Source: Planctomycetia bacterium (GTDB lineage Bacteria; Planctomycetota; Planctomycetia; Gemmatales; Gemmataceae). From it: DNA of 64,000 nt. The translations under genes were made by a program, and so were the position numbers. The notes under the pieces were generated by a model. It ran no database searches and was not told where the DNA came from. It worked only from the letters and a program-made list of their open reading frames with translations. Positions 54,525-63,210 of this stretch are shown here, piece after piece. The stretch is from the NCBI GenBank assembly GCA_005772955.1, contig SXID01000244.1, positions 1 through 64,000 of the forward strand, read 5' to 3'. The stretch's first letter is position 1; every line of letters begins with the position of its first letter.

Positions 54525-56519
54525 ATGACCGTCGCTGCAGTCGAACGTCCCGCCCGAACCGCGGAGCCGCAGAAAGAATCCGCGGAGACCACCTACCAGT
54601 ACCCCGGCATCCCCACCACCTGCGACGGCGCCGAAGCCGTCGTTCACGTCGAAGTGAAAATCAGTCAGGCCGCCGGCGCCTACCCAATTACCAGTTCCAC
54701 GACGATGGGCGGCGGGTTCAACGCCTCCGTGATGAACGGGCAGAAGAACCTCTGGGGCGACACCCTGATGTTTTTCGAGCCAGAGAGCGAACACTCCGCC
54801 GCCGCCGTGTGTGAAGGCTTCGCGGTCGCTGGCGGGCGCGTCACCAACTTCACCAGCGGGCAAGGCCTCGTTTTGATGAAGGAAGTGCTCTACACGATCA
54901 GCGGGAAGCGCCTCCCGGTCGTGATGAACATCGGCGCCCGCGCGCTCACGAGCCAGGGGTTGAACGTTCACGCTGGTCACGACGACGTGATGAGCGTTGC
55001 CGACGTGGGTTGGGGGATGACCTTCGCCCGCAACGCGCAGGAAGCCGGCGACTTCTGCCTCATCTGCCGCCGCGTCGCGGAGGCGTCCCAGACCCCGTTC
55101 TTCAGCGTTCAAGACGGCTTCCTCACCACGCACACGGTCGAGACAGTGCGGTTGATCGAGCCTGAGTTCATGAAGGAGTTTGTCGGCGACCCGAAGGTGA
55201 AACTCACGAACATGATGGACCCGGGCAACCCGCTGATGTCCGGCGTGGTACAGAACCAAGACTCATACATGAAGGGCAAGATCGCGCAGCGCTGGTACTA
55301 CGACCAGATCGGTGAGAAGTTGCAGGAGGCGTTCGACGAGTTCGGCCGCAAGACCGGGCGGCACTACGGGAACGTCGAGGCGTATCGGTGCGAGGATGCG
55401 GAGTACATCCTCGTCGGTATGGGTTGCTACATGGAGACAGCCAAGGCGACCGTCGATTACCTGCGCGAGAAAAAGAACATCAAGGCGGGTTGCTTGACCG
55501 TCTTCGTGTTCCGCCCGTTCCCGGCTCGGGCCATCGTGGACGCGCTAAAGGGGTGCGAAGCGTTCACCGTTTTCGAGCGAATGGACGACCCGCTGTCGAC
55601 CACCGGCAACCACCTCACGCGCGAAGTGAAGGCCGCGTTCTACGACGCGATCACCGGTCAGAACGGGCAAGAGAAGTTGATCGACGACGCCCCAAAGGTC
55701 TACCACTGCGCGGCTGGGTTGGGCAGCCGCGACGTGCGCCCCGGCGACATCATCGCCGCGTTCCACAACATGATGATCGGCGGACCGGACTTCTTCTGCG
55801 TCGGCATCGACCACAAGACCGCGCTCCCACGAAAGGACGACCCGGACCTGCGCCCCAAGGGTGGCTTCTCGATGCGCGGCCACTCCGTCGGCGGCTTCGG
55901 CTCGGTGACCACCAACAAGATCATCGCTACCATCGCCGGCAACGTCTTCGGTAAGGATGTGCAGGCCTACCCGAAGTACGGTTCCGAGAAGAAGGGGCTG
56001 CCGACAACGTACTACCTGACCATCGCGGAGACGCACATCTACATGCACTCCGAGTTGGAGAAGGTCGAACTGCTCTGCGTGAACGACCCGACCGCGATGC
56101 TCAGCCCACTCACACTCAAGGGACTGGTTGCCGGCGGTGCCGTGTTCATGCAGACGCCGTACGCCGACCCAGTGGACGTGTGGAAACGCATCCCGCACGA
56201 AAACCAGCACGCGATCCGCGAGAAGAAGATTCGCGTGTACTACTGCGACATGGTCCGCATCGCCCGCGAAGAAGCGGACGACCCCGACCTGCAAATGCGT
56301 ATGCAGGGGATCGTCCTCTTGGGCGCTTTCCTCAAACTCACGCCCTACGCGAAGGAAGCCGAGATGTCCGATGCGCAGGTGGACATCGGCGTCGAGAAAG
56401 CGCTCCGCAAGTACTTCGGCAAACGCGGTGACAAGGTGATCCAGGACAATCTGAAGTGCATCAAACGTGGCTCCGAAGAGATGAAAGAGATTCCCCAAGA
56501 TGTGATCTACGCCTCGTAA
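54525..56519 (+). CDS. Pyruvate:ferredoxin oxidoreductase, N-terminal part (alpha-gamma domains)
   Basis: 664 residues covering the domains that come first in NifJ: domain I (pyrimidine-binding, EVKISQAAGAYPITSSTTMGG), domain II (VGMGCYMETAKATVDYLREKKNIKAG, VFRPFPARAIVDALKGCEAFTVFERMD) and the gamma domain III (VGIDHKTALPRKDDPD; GFSMRGHSVGGFGSVTTNKIIATIAGNVFGKDVQAYPKYGSEKKG). It should work as a complex with the product of the next gene, oxidatively decarboxylating pyruvate or a related 2-oxoacid to acyl-CoA with reduction of ferredoxin. Together the two proteins have 1218 residues, close to a single-chain NifJ. Confidence 0.9.
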   Translation: MTVAAVERPARTAEPQKESAETTYQYPGIPTTCDGAEAVVHVEVKISQAAGAYPITSSTTMGGGFNASVMNGQKNLWGDTLMFFEPESEHSAAAVCEGFAVAGGRVTNFTSGQGLVLMKEVLYTISGKRLPVVMNIGARALTSQGLNVHAGHDDVMSVADVGWGMTFARNAQEAGDFCLICRRVAEASQTPFFSVQDGFLTTHTVETVRLIEPEFMKEFVGDPKVKLTNMMDPGNPLMSGVVQNQDSYMKGKIAQRWYYDQIGEKLQEAFDEFGRKTGRHYGNVEAYRCEDAEYILVGMGCYMETAKATVDYLREKKNIKAGCLTVFVFRPFPARAIVDALKGCEAFTVFERMDDPLSTTGNHLTREVKAAFYDAITGQNGQEKLIDDAPKVYHCAAGLGSRDVRPGDIIAAFHNMMIGGPDFFCVGIDHKTALPRKDDPDLRPKGGFSMRGHSVGGFGSVTTNKIIATIAGNVFGKDVQAYPKYGSEKKGLPTTYYLTIAETHIYMHSELEKVELLCVNDPTAMLSPLTLKGLVAGGAVFMQTPYADPVDVWKRIPHENQHAIREKKIRVYYCDMVRIAREEADDPDLQMRMQGIVLLGAFLKLTPYAKEAEMSDAQVDIGVEKALRKYFGKRGDKVIQDNLKCIKRGSEEMKEIPQDVIYAS

Positions 56520-56528
56520 CTCACGTTT

Positions 56529-56542
56529 CGCCGCTCGCGGCG
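56529..56542. repeat. REP-like palindrome between the two oxidoreductase genes
   Basis: CGCCGCTCGCGGCG, the same 6-base arms (CGCCGC / GCGGCG) as the palindromes around the transposase gene 1.7 kb downstream, with TC in place of TT at the centre. The flanks are also alike (TT before, TTGC or CTGC after). Confidence 0.6.
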
Positions 56543-56577
56543 TTGCGATTCACAACATACATACAGGACCAACACAT

Positions 56578-58242
56578 ATGATTGCAACCGACCCACACGC
56601 CCCGTCCATGAACGAGGCGACCGACAAAGATCCCTTCAACAACAACTGTTATGGCACACTCGTCGACCGGCCCTACAAGCCGGTCACGGGGAAATCCAAC
56701 CTCAGCCTGCCAGTGCTCGACGTCGGCGACTTTAACGAGCGGATCATTCGCGGGTACGAGGAGGGCTACGGCGAGAAGGAACTGCCCGCCGACCTCACGC
56801 TCGCCCGGTCGCTCGTCCCGGCTGGCACTGCGTCACTACGCGACTTCAGCTACATCGCGCCCGAACTGCCCGAATACATCCCATCGAACTGTACTGGGTG
56901 CATGGACTGCGTCACCGAGTGCCCGGATACCGCGATCCTCGGCAAGGTGCTCGGTGAGGATGAATGGGAGCAGAAACTCGCGACTATCGCGGAAGCCGAC
57001 CGCGAGATGTTCAAGGCCCAATGGTCGAAGACGAAGAAGTACTACGACAGCGGAAAGAAAAAGCAGGGCGTCGGCGGGATGTTCAACATCATCATCGACC
57101 CTTCCAAGTGTAAAGGGTGCGCGGAGTGCGTGACGGTCTGCGACGACGACGCGCTGAAGATGGTCGCGAAGACCGACGAACTGATGACGAAAGCCCGCAA
57201 GAGCCATCGTCTGTTCAAGAACATGGGGCCGAGCAACGAGAAGTACATCAGCGGCAACCTGCTCATCGACATGATGCTCAAGGAGCAGACGCACATCTAC
57301 ACCGGCGGGGCCGGGTCGTGCGCCGGTTGCGGCGAAGGCACCGCGCTGCGGATGATGTGCGCCGCGACCGGTAGCAAGTACGGCGAGGATTGGGGCATCG
57401 TCGCGGCAACGGGGTGCAACACGGTGTACACCTCGACGTACCCGTACAACCCATACATGGTGCCCTGGACGAACTCGCTGTTCGAGAACGCCCCGACCTA
57501 CGCCATCGGCGTGCGGATGCGTTGGGATCAGATGGGGTGGAACAACAAGCCGCTGTGGGTCGTCGGCGGTGACGGTGCCATGTTCGACATCGGCTTCCAG
57601 GCGCTTTCGCGACTGTTCGCCAGCGGCATGAACATCAAGGTGTTCGTGCTGGACACGCAGGTGTACTCGAACACCGGCGGACAGGCTTCGACCGCGAGCT
57701 TCACGGGTCAGAACACGAAGATGTCGGTCCACGGCAACGCGTTCGGCGGGAAGCAGGAGCGGCGCAAAGAAATCGCGCAGATTGCGATGATGCACCCGCG
57801 GACCTACGTCGCGCAGACAACGTGCGCCCACATCAACCACTTCTACAAGTCGGTGCTCGGCGCGCTGGAGTTCGACGGTCCCGCGATCGTCGTCTGCTAC
57901 ACCACGTGTCAGCCGGAACACGGTGTGGCCGACAACATGGCTGGTGAGCAGGCGCGACTCGCGGTGGATACGCGTGCGTTCCCGCTGATCATCTACGATC
58001 CCCGCGCTGGAGACACGATCAAGAGCCGCATGTCGCTTATGGGTAACCCGAACATGAAGGGCGACTGGTTCATCCACCCGAAGACGGGCCAGGAGGTCAC
58101 CTTCGTGGACTTCGCACGCAGCGAGGGCCGGTTCGTGAAGCACTTCGACAAGGACGGCAACCCATCCGAGACGATGCTGATGGCCAAGCAGGATCGCCTG
58201 GAGAACTGGCACACTCTCCAAGACTTGGCAGGGTTGAGGTAA
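56578..58242 (+). CDS. Pyruvate:ferredoxin oxidoreductase, C-terminal part (delta ferredoxin + beta TPP domains)
   Basis: 554 residues. Two 4Fe-4S motifs are present: C105/C108/C111/C115 (CTGCMDCVTECP) and C178/C181/C184/C188 (CKGCAECVTVC). The thiamine-diphosphate domain carries the TPP-proximal cluster ligands C248 and C251 (GSCAGCGEG), C280 (ATGCNTVY) and C444 (YTTCQPEHG). The TPP motif GDGAMFDIGFQ followed by QVYSNTGGQ is intact. The order continues exactly where the upstream gene stops relative to NifJ. AGGA lies 8 nt before the ATG; an internal Met at codon 11 is an alternative start. Confidence 0.92.
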   Translation: MIATDPHAPSMNEATDKDPFNNNCYGTLVDRPYKPVTGKSNLSLPVLDVGDFNERIIRGYEEGYGEKELPADLTLARSLVPAGTASLRDFSYIAPELPEYIPSNCTGCMDCVTECPDTAILGKVLGEDEWEQKLATIAEADREMFKAQWSKTKKYYDSGKKKQGVGGMFNIIIDPSKCKGCAECVTVCDDDALKMVAKTDELMTKARKSHRLFKNMGPSNEKYISGNLLIDMMLKEQTHIYTGGAGSCAGCGEGTALRMMCAATGSKYGEDWGIVAATGCNTVYTSTYPYNPYMVPWTNSLFENAPTYAIGVRMRWDQMGWNNKPLWVVGGDGAMFDIGFQALSRLFASGMNIKVFVLDTQVYSNTGGQASTASFTGQNTKMSVHGNAFGGKQERRKEIAQIAMMHPRTYVAQTTCAHINHFYKSVLGALEFDGPAIVVCYTTCQPEHGVADNMAGEQARLAVDTRAFPLIIYDPRAGDTIKSRMSLMGNPNMKGDWFIHPKTGQEVTFVDFARSEGRFVKHFDKDGNPSETMLMAKQDRLENWHTLQDLAGLR

Positions 58243-58255
58243 GATGAATTGGTTT

Positions 58256-58304
58256 TTCGCCGCTTGCGGCGCTGCCAAAACTGGGCAGCGCCGCAAGCGG
58301 CGAA
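58256..58304. repeat. REP-like inverted repeat upstream of the transposase gene
   Basis: Perfect 21-base arms at 58256-58276 and 58284-58304 (core CGCCGCTTGCGGCG) with a 7-base loop. Each arm is itself palindromic at its core, as in REP/BIME units. It begins 14 bases after the oxidoreductase stop. Confidence 0.8.
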
Positions 58305-58321
58305 GAGATGAGGAGAACCCT

Positions 58322-58969
58322 GTGAATCACCCTCTGGTGATTGGTTACCACTTGGTCTGGACTGTGTATGGCACGTGGCTCCCCAATGACCCACGTGGTA
58401 GTGGGTCGCGCACTGTCGAGAGCGCGTCGCTCGCCGAGTTAGGTAACGTCCACCACGGCCGCAAGAAGATTCAGCCGCCGCGCTACGAGGTTCGAGAGTT
58501 TTACGAACGGGCCGTCGAATTACTCCGACACCCAGTGCTGACTTTCAACGATGAAGATCGCGCAACCATCGGCGAGGCCTTCGCCACAGTCATCGCGACT
58601 GAGCGATATACGTGCTATGCCTGCGCTGTGATGCCGGACCACGTCCACATCCTGATCCGCAAGCACAAACACACGGTCGAGGAGATAGCCGAGAACCTGC
58701 TGCACGCCAGCAAGACGCGGTTGATCCAGGCCAAGCGGCGCGAGCCGGGCCACCCAATATGGGTAGGCGGAACCCCTTGGGGCGATTTTCTCGATCACCC
58801 CGACGACGTGCGCCGCGTCATCGGCTACATCAAACGCAACCCAACCAAGATTGGCCTGCCAGAGCAGAAGTGGCCTTTTGTGTTGGCCTACAACAACTGG
58901 CCACTACACAAAGGGCACAGCCCAAATTCGCCCTACGCCAGGCGCCTGCGCGAACTGGGAAGATACTAA
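58322..58969 (+). CDS. REP-associated tyrosine transposase (Y1/IS200-like HUH protein)
   Basis: 215 residues. It has the Y1_Tnp features: an N-terminal GYHLVWTVYGTWLP, the HUH metal motif MPDHVHILI (H107 and H109) and a candidate nucleophile Tyr169 in GYIKRNPTK. The start is GTG at 58322, with AGGAG 6 nt upstream. The open frame continues upstream to an ATG at 58244, but that part is translated palindrome and is not protein-like. Copies of a palindrome with core CGCCGC/GCGGCG lie immediately before and after the gene, as expected for a transposase that acts on REP elements. The other IS200 partner (TnpB) is absent. Confidence 0.88.
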   Translation: MNHPLVIGYHLVWTVYGTWLPNDPRGSGSRTVESASLAELGNVHHGRKKIQPPRYEVREFYERAVELLRHPVLTFNDEDRATIGEAFATVIATERYTCYACAVMPDHVHILIRKHKHTVEEIAENLLHASKTRLIQAKRREPGHPIWVGGTPWGDFLDHPDDVRRVIGYIKRNPTKIGLPEQKWPFVLAYNNWPLHKGHSPNSPYARRLRELGRY

Positions 58970-58975
58970 ACGCTA

Positions 58976-58988
58976 CGCCGCAAGCGGC
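58976..58988. repeat. REP-like palindrome downstream of the transposase gene
   Basis: CGCCGCAAGCGGC, the complement of the core found in the upstream palindrome arms (GCCGCTTGCGGCG), seven bases after the transposase stop. It closes the right side of the element. Confidence 0.65.
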
Positions 58989-58995
58989 AACTCCC

Positions 58996-59307
58996 ATGCT
59001 CACACCACTCGCTACCCACGACTTCAGTGATCTCAACGCTGCGATTGAATTCATCAAGCGCACGAGATGGGAACTGCGCGAGCTGTGGATGGTTCGCGTG
59101 TGGAAGGACCGGTATCAACTCATCGACGTGAACAAGGACTACTTCGAGATTCGCGTCCTTGGCTACCCAGACGCGGACATCGTGCCGTTGCTCCGCATGG
59201 TCAACGCGGCGTTCGACCCCGCGACAATTCACGACCCCACCGAAGTGGAGTACAAGGAGTTCCTCACCGGCCGTCGCTTCCCGTGGGCGCACGACCGGGT
59301 GATGTAA
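58996..59307 (+). CDS. Small hypothetical protein
   Basis: 103 residues, MLTPLATHDFSDLNAAIEF onward, with a soluble mixed helix/strand composition (ELWMVRVWKDRYQLIDVNKDYFEIRVLGYPDADIVPLLRMV). I do not recognise a family. There is no Shine-Dalgarno, and the right-hand palindrome of the transposase lies directly upstream, so the original promoter or first codons may have been displaced by that element. It precedes the DUF1549 gene by 35 bases and may be co-transcribed with it. Confidence 0.5.
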   Translation: MLTPLATHDFSDLNAAIEFIKRTRWELRELWMVRVWKDRYQLIDVNKDYFEIRVLGYPDADIVPLLRMVNAAFDPATIHDPTEVEYKEFLTGRRFPWAHDRVM

Positions 59308-59342
59308 CTACCAACAGACGCTCACCCCTACCCCACAAACTC

Positions 59343-61307
59343 ATGCGACTGCTCGCACTCTTAGCCTTGCTCGTCGCCGCACCCGCGTTTGCCGCCGAAC
59401 CGGATACGCACTGGTCACTGCGCCCTCGCACTCGCGCCGCCGTGCCGGAGATTCGGAACCCGAAAGGCGCGATCCGAACACCCGTTGACGCCTTCATCCT
59501 CGCGAAGTTGGAGAAAGACGGACTGTCTCCGGCACCGGAAGCGGACCGAGGAACGCTCATTCGTCGCGTCACGTTCGACCTGACCGGACTTCCGCCCACC
59601 CCGGCCGAGGTCGATGCGTTTCTGAACGACAAGGCAGCGGACGCTTACGAGAAACTGGTCGAGCGGCGGCTCGCGTCGCCGCGTTACGGTGAGAAGTGGG
59701 GCCGGCACTGGCTCGACCTTGTGCGCTACTCCGAGACGGAAGGATTCGAGTACGACCGCTACCGCTCCGGGGCGTGGCGATACCGTGATTACGTGATCGA
59801 CGCGTTCAACGCCGACAAGCCTTACGACAGGTTTGTGTTGGAGCAGATCGCGGGCGATGAACTCTCCTCCGAGAGCGACGAGGTGCGGATCGCGGCCGGC
59901 TTCAACCGCCTTGGCCCTGTGCGTCGGAACGCGGGTAACCAGGAACTCGCGTTCAGCCGCAACGAAGTGTTGACCGAGATGGCCGATGCCACCGGCACCG
60001 TGTTCCTCGGGCTGACCGTCGCCTGTGCCCGCTGTCACGACCACAAGTTCGACGGGATCACGCTGGCCGATTATTACAGTTTCCAGGCGTTCTGGGGTGC
60101 GACGCACGAACGCGATGTCATTCTTGCAACCCCGGTCGAACAGGCCGCGTGGAAGGCGAAGACGGACACGATCCAGGCCGAGATCAAGAAGGTCCAACAG
60201 ACGATCGCGAGCGTGGCTGGCAGCGCGCGGACACAGGCTGAAGAGAAGTTGAAGGAACTGGAAGCGAGTCTGCCGCCACCGCTGCCGGCCGTCAGCACGG
60301 TTCGGAACGTCGCGTCCGACCGGACTCCGGTTCACGTGCTCAAGCGCGGCAACACCGACAAGAAGGGGCAACAGGTAGGCCCGAAGTTGCTCGACATCGG
60401 CTTCCGGGGGAAGGTCGCGGAGTTGCCCACCGCCACCGCGAACCCGCGGACGATTCTAGCTCGGGCGATCGTGAACCCTGAGAATCCGCTCGCGGCCCGC
60501 GTGATGGTGAACCGCATCTGGCAGTGGCACTTCGGCACGGGGATCGTGGACACCGCGAACGACTTCGGAATCAACGGCGGTCGGCCGAGCCACCCGGAAC
60601 TGCTCGACTGGCTCGCGAGTGAGTTCGTGCAGCCAAAGAACCTCTCCCCCTGGAGCATCAAGCACATCCACCGGTTGATCGTGTTGAGCAGCACGTACCG
60701 GCAGGCGGTGCGACACCCTGACCCAAAACCGGGCGCGCTGAAAGATCCGCTGGACCGCTCGCTCTGGCATTTCCCGCGACACCGACTGACCGCCGAGGAA
60801 GTTCGCGACGCGATGCTGATGGTCTCCGGCCGCTTGAACCTCAAGACCGGTGGCCCGAGTGTCGTTGTGCCATTGGATAACGATCTGGTGAAATTGCTCT
60901 ACGCCCCGTCGCAGTGGACCGTCACACCGGACCGGAAGGAACACAACCGGCGGTCGGTCTATCTTCTCTCGAAACGAAACCTGCGGCTCCCGTTCCTGGA
61001 AGCATTCGACCAGCCGGACGCGGCGACGAGTTGTTCGCGCCGCGAGTCGAGTACACACGCTCTTCAGGCGTTGGAGTTGCTAAACGGGGCGATCGCAAAC
61101 GAACTCGCTGAGGTGTTCGCGAACCGACTCCAGCGCGAAGCCGGGGCAGACCCCGCGGTGCAGGTCGAACTCGCATACCGGCTCGCCACCGGTCGCCCGC
61201 CGAGCGCGAAGGAAAAGGAATTGGCCGTCGCGTTCCTGAAGACGCAGTCGCTCAAGGAGTTCGCCATCGCGGTCTTCAACCTGAACGCCTTCCTCTACGT
61301 GAACTGA
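59343..61307 (+). CDS. Exported DUF1549/DUF1553 protein
   Basis: 654 residues with a short signal peptide (MRLLALLALLVAAPAFA). The DUF1549 domain (about 40-245) includes RVTFDLTGLPPTPAEVDAF, RYGEKWGRHWLDLVRYSET and the motif CARCHDHKFD. A helical linker follows, and then DUF1553 from about 370 (PRTILARAIVNPENPLAARVMVNRIWQWHFGTGIV) to the end. Many family members carry an N-terminal cytochrome (PSCyt1) domain, but this one does not. It is a planctomycete-type protein of unknown function, always paired with a DUF1501 partner, which here starts inside its stop codon region (1-base overlap). Confidence 0.9.
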   Translation: MRLLALLALLVAAPAFAAEPDTHWSLRPRTRAAVPEIRNPKGAIRTPVDAFILAKLEKDGLSPAPEADRGTLIRRVTFDLTGLPPTPAEVDAFLNDKAADAYEKLVERRLASPRYGEKWGRHWLDLVRYSETEGFEYDRYRSGAWRYRDYVIDAFNADKPYDRFVLEQIAGDELSSESDEVRIAAGFNRLGPVRRNAGNQELAFSRNEVLTEMADATGTVFLGLTVACARCHDHKFDGITLADYYSFQAFWGATHERDVILATPVEQAAWKAKTDTIQAEIKKVQQTIASVAGSARTQAEEKLKELEASLPPPLPAVSTVRNVASDRTPVHVLKRGNTDKKGQQVGPKLLDIGFRGKVAELPTATANPRTILARAIVNPENPLAARVMVNRIWQWHFGTGIVDTANDFGINGGRPSHPELLDWLASEFVQPKNLSPWSIKHIHRLIVLSSTYRQAVRHPDPKPGALKDPLDRSLWHFPRHRLTAEEVRDAMLMVSGRLNLKTGGPSVVVPLDNDLVKLLYAPSQWTVTPDRKEHNRRSVYLLSKRNLRLPFLEAFDQPDAATSCSRRESSTHALQALELLNGAIANELAEVFANRLQREAGADPAVQVELAYRLATGRPPSAKEKELAVAFLKTQSLKEFAIAVFNLNAFLYVN

Positions 61308-62716
61308 TGATGCACCCCTCAATAACTCAGGGTCGCCGCGAGTTCCTGACCGGCGCGTTCGGCGGTTTCGGCGCACTTGCGCTAACCTCGCTGTTCGCGG
61401 AAGGTGCTCGCGCCGCACCGGAAGATCCGCTCGCACCCAAGAAGCCGCACTTCGAGGCGAAGGCGAAGAGCGTCATCTTTCTGTTCATGGCCGGCGGGCC
61501 AAGCCACATTGATACCTTCGACCCGAAACCGCTGCTGAACAAACTCAACGGTCAGCCGCGACCGGCCGAGTTCGGGGAGGCGAAGTACCAGTTCGTGCAG
61601 AAGGGCGCGAAGTTGCTCGGCTCCGCCCGCAAGTTCGCGCACCACGGCAAAAGCGGTGTCGAGGTGTCCGACTTGTTCCCTCACACGGCGAAGCGCATTG
61701 ACGACATAGCCGTGGTCCGGTCGTGCCGGTGCGACAAAGTGGTTCACTCGGCCGCTCAGTACGAGTTGTTCGGCGGGCGCGTGGTGCCGGGATTCCCAAG
61801 CATGGGTTCGTGGGCGGTGTATGGGCTGGGGTCGGAAAGCCGGTCGCTCCCGGCCTACGTCGTCATGCCCGACCCGCACGGCGCGCTCGAAGCCGGCCAA
61901 CCGATGTACTCCAACGGATTCCTGCCCGCGGCCTACCAGCCGACGATGCTCGGCGGCGGTCCGCGCCCGATCCGCAATTTGGATCTTCCGCCGGGCGTGA
62001 CCGTGGAAGAGCGACGGAAGACGGTCAAACTGATTCGCGACCTTAACGAAGCAGGCGGCGACGCAGAGGACGAGTTCGCCGCGCGCATCCGCTCGTACGA
62101 CCTCGCGTTCAAGATGCAGACCGAGGCACCGGAGTTGTTCGACATCGCGAATGAGAGGAAAGAGACGCTCGACCTTTACGGCGTCGGGACGAAACCGACC
62201 GACGACTATGGCCGTCGGTGCCTGCTCGCGCGTCGGCTCGTCGAAAAGGGCGTGCGGTTCGTGGTCGTGGTAAGCGGCGGCGGGCCGGCGGGCGAGCAGT
62301 GGGATGCCCACAAGGACATCGAGGAGAACCACAAGCGGATGGCCAGCCAGACGGATAAACCGGTCGCGGGGCTTCTGACCGACCTGAAACAGCGCGGCCT
62401 GCTCGACAGCACGCTCGTTCTGTGGGGCGGGGAATTCGGCCGGTCACCGGAAGCGCAAGACGGAGTTGGTCGCGACCATCACAACCTGGGGTTCACGATG
62501 TGGCTGGCTGGCGGCGGGGTGAAGGGCGGGCAGGCGGTCGGCGCGACCGACGCGATCGGACTGCGTGCGGTCGAAGACCCCTATCACGTTCGCGACGTTC
62601 ACACCACGATTCTGCACCAGCTCGGGCTGGATCAGGAACGACTGACGTTCCCGCACCTCGGTCGCCGCGAACGGCTCACGCTCGTCGAGGGGCAAGTCAT
62701 CAAGGGCATCGTGTGA
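61307..62716 (+). CDS. DUF1501 protein with Tat signal
   Basis: 469 residues. The N-terminus GRREFLTGAFGGFGALALTS is a twin-arginine signal. The body fits DUF1501, sulfatase-like in fold: KSVIFLFMAGGPSHIDTFDPKP near the start, then LARRLVEKGVRFVVVVSGGG, STLVLWGGEFGRSPEAQDGVGRDHHNLGFTMWLAGGGVKGG. The ATG overlaps the TGA of the DUF1549 gene by one base, pointing to translational coupling. The pair probably acts in the periplasm; function unknown. Confidence 0.9.
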   Translation: MMHPSITQGRREFLTGAFGGFGALALTSLFAEGARAAPEDPLAPKKPHFEAKAKSVIFLFMAGGPSHIDTFDPKPLLNKLNGQPRPAEFGEAKYQFVQKGAKLLGSARKFAHHGKSGVEVSDLFPHTAKRIDDIAVVRSCRCDKVVHSAAQYELFGGRVVPGFPSMGSWAVYGLGSESRSLPAYVVMPDPHGALEAGQPMYSNGFLPAAYQPTMLGGGPRPIRNLDLPPGVTVEERRKTVKLIRDLNEAGGDAEDEFAARIRSYDLAFKMQTEAPELFDIANERKETLDLYGVGTKPTDDYGRRCLLARRLVEKGVRFVVVVSGGGPAGEQWDAHKDIEENHKRMASQTDKPVAGLLTDLKQRGLLDSTLVLWGGEFGRSPEAQDGVGRDHHNLGFTMWLAGGGVKGGQAVGATDAIGLRAVEDPYHVRDVHTTILHQLGLDQERLTFPHLGRRERLTLVEGQVIKGIV

Positions 62717-62920
62717 TGTGCCCATTCACGACAGGACAGTGATTGGGGCCAGTCGGCGAAAACAACCGGCTGCGGCGAGTGTTCTGGATCGGCTTTCGCC
62801 ACAATAAAGGAAGTGTTGGTCAGGTTACGGTCCGCTTGAGACGCGATTTCTCGACAGTTGAATGGCACCTAAAACCCCGGAAAGGGCGGAAATGGCGGAA
62901 CCAGCGGACGAGCACCAATG

Positions 62921-62948
62921 AAAAAACCCCTGGTTTCCCAGGGGTTTT
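62921..62948 (-). terminator. Rho-independent terminator of the initiator tRNA gene
   Basis: A 7-base perfect stem (CCCCTGG / CCAGGGG) with a TTTC loop. It is flanked by six A on one side and four T on the other, so on the minus strand it ends in a T-run directly after the tRNA gene. It could also terminate plus-strand transcription from the DUF1501 gene. Confidence 0.85.
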
Positions 62949-62951
62949 AAG

Positions 62952-63026
62952 TTGCGGCGGTAGGATTTGAACCTACGACCTCCAGGTTATGAGCCTGGCG
63001 AGCTGACCGGGCTGCTCCACGCCGCG
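62952..63026 (-). tRNA. Initiator tRNA-fMet (CAU)
   Basis: A 75-base cloverleaf on the minus strand with anticodon CAT in the loop CTCATAA. Initiator features are present: C1 opposite A72 (unpaired acceptor end) and A11:U24 in the D-stem. The three G:C pairs usually found next to the anticodon loop are only partly kept: the stem is CCAGG/CCTGG, so the 29:41 pair is A:U. The 3' CCA is not encoded. Transcription runs right to left into a terminator two bases beyond the gene. Confidence 0.92.
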
Positions 63027-63210
63027 TCTTGTGTGGGTATGTTATCCACCGACCCCCGGACCGAAAAGGCCAGCTTCCGGTTCTTGCCAGAATCCGCACG
63101 CGACCCGCTTCGCCTCAGGGCCGAATTGACCCCTTAACCGCCGCAACCTAAGATGAGCCGAATACTTTCGTCGCGCCCCTGCCGACGACACCCCGACGGG
63201 GACCGGTGAC

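Noticed and set aside
54066-58242. Nitrogen fixation locus (because of NifJ similarity)
   Set aside because: No nitrogenase or maturation genes are present; NifJ-type enzymes are general 2-oxoacid oxidoreductases.
58244-58321. Longer start for the transposase at an upstream ATG
   Set aside because: Those 26 codons are mostly the palindrome translated; the GTG at 58322 has a proper ribosome site.
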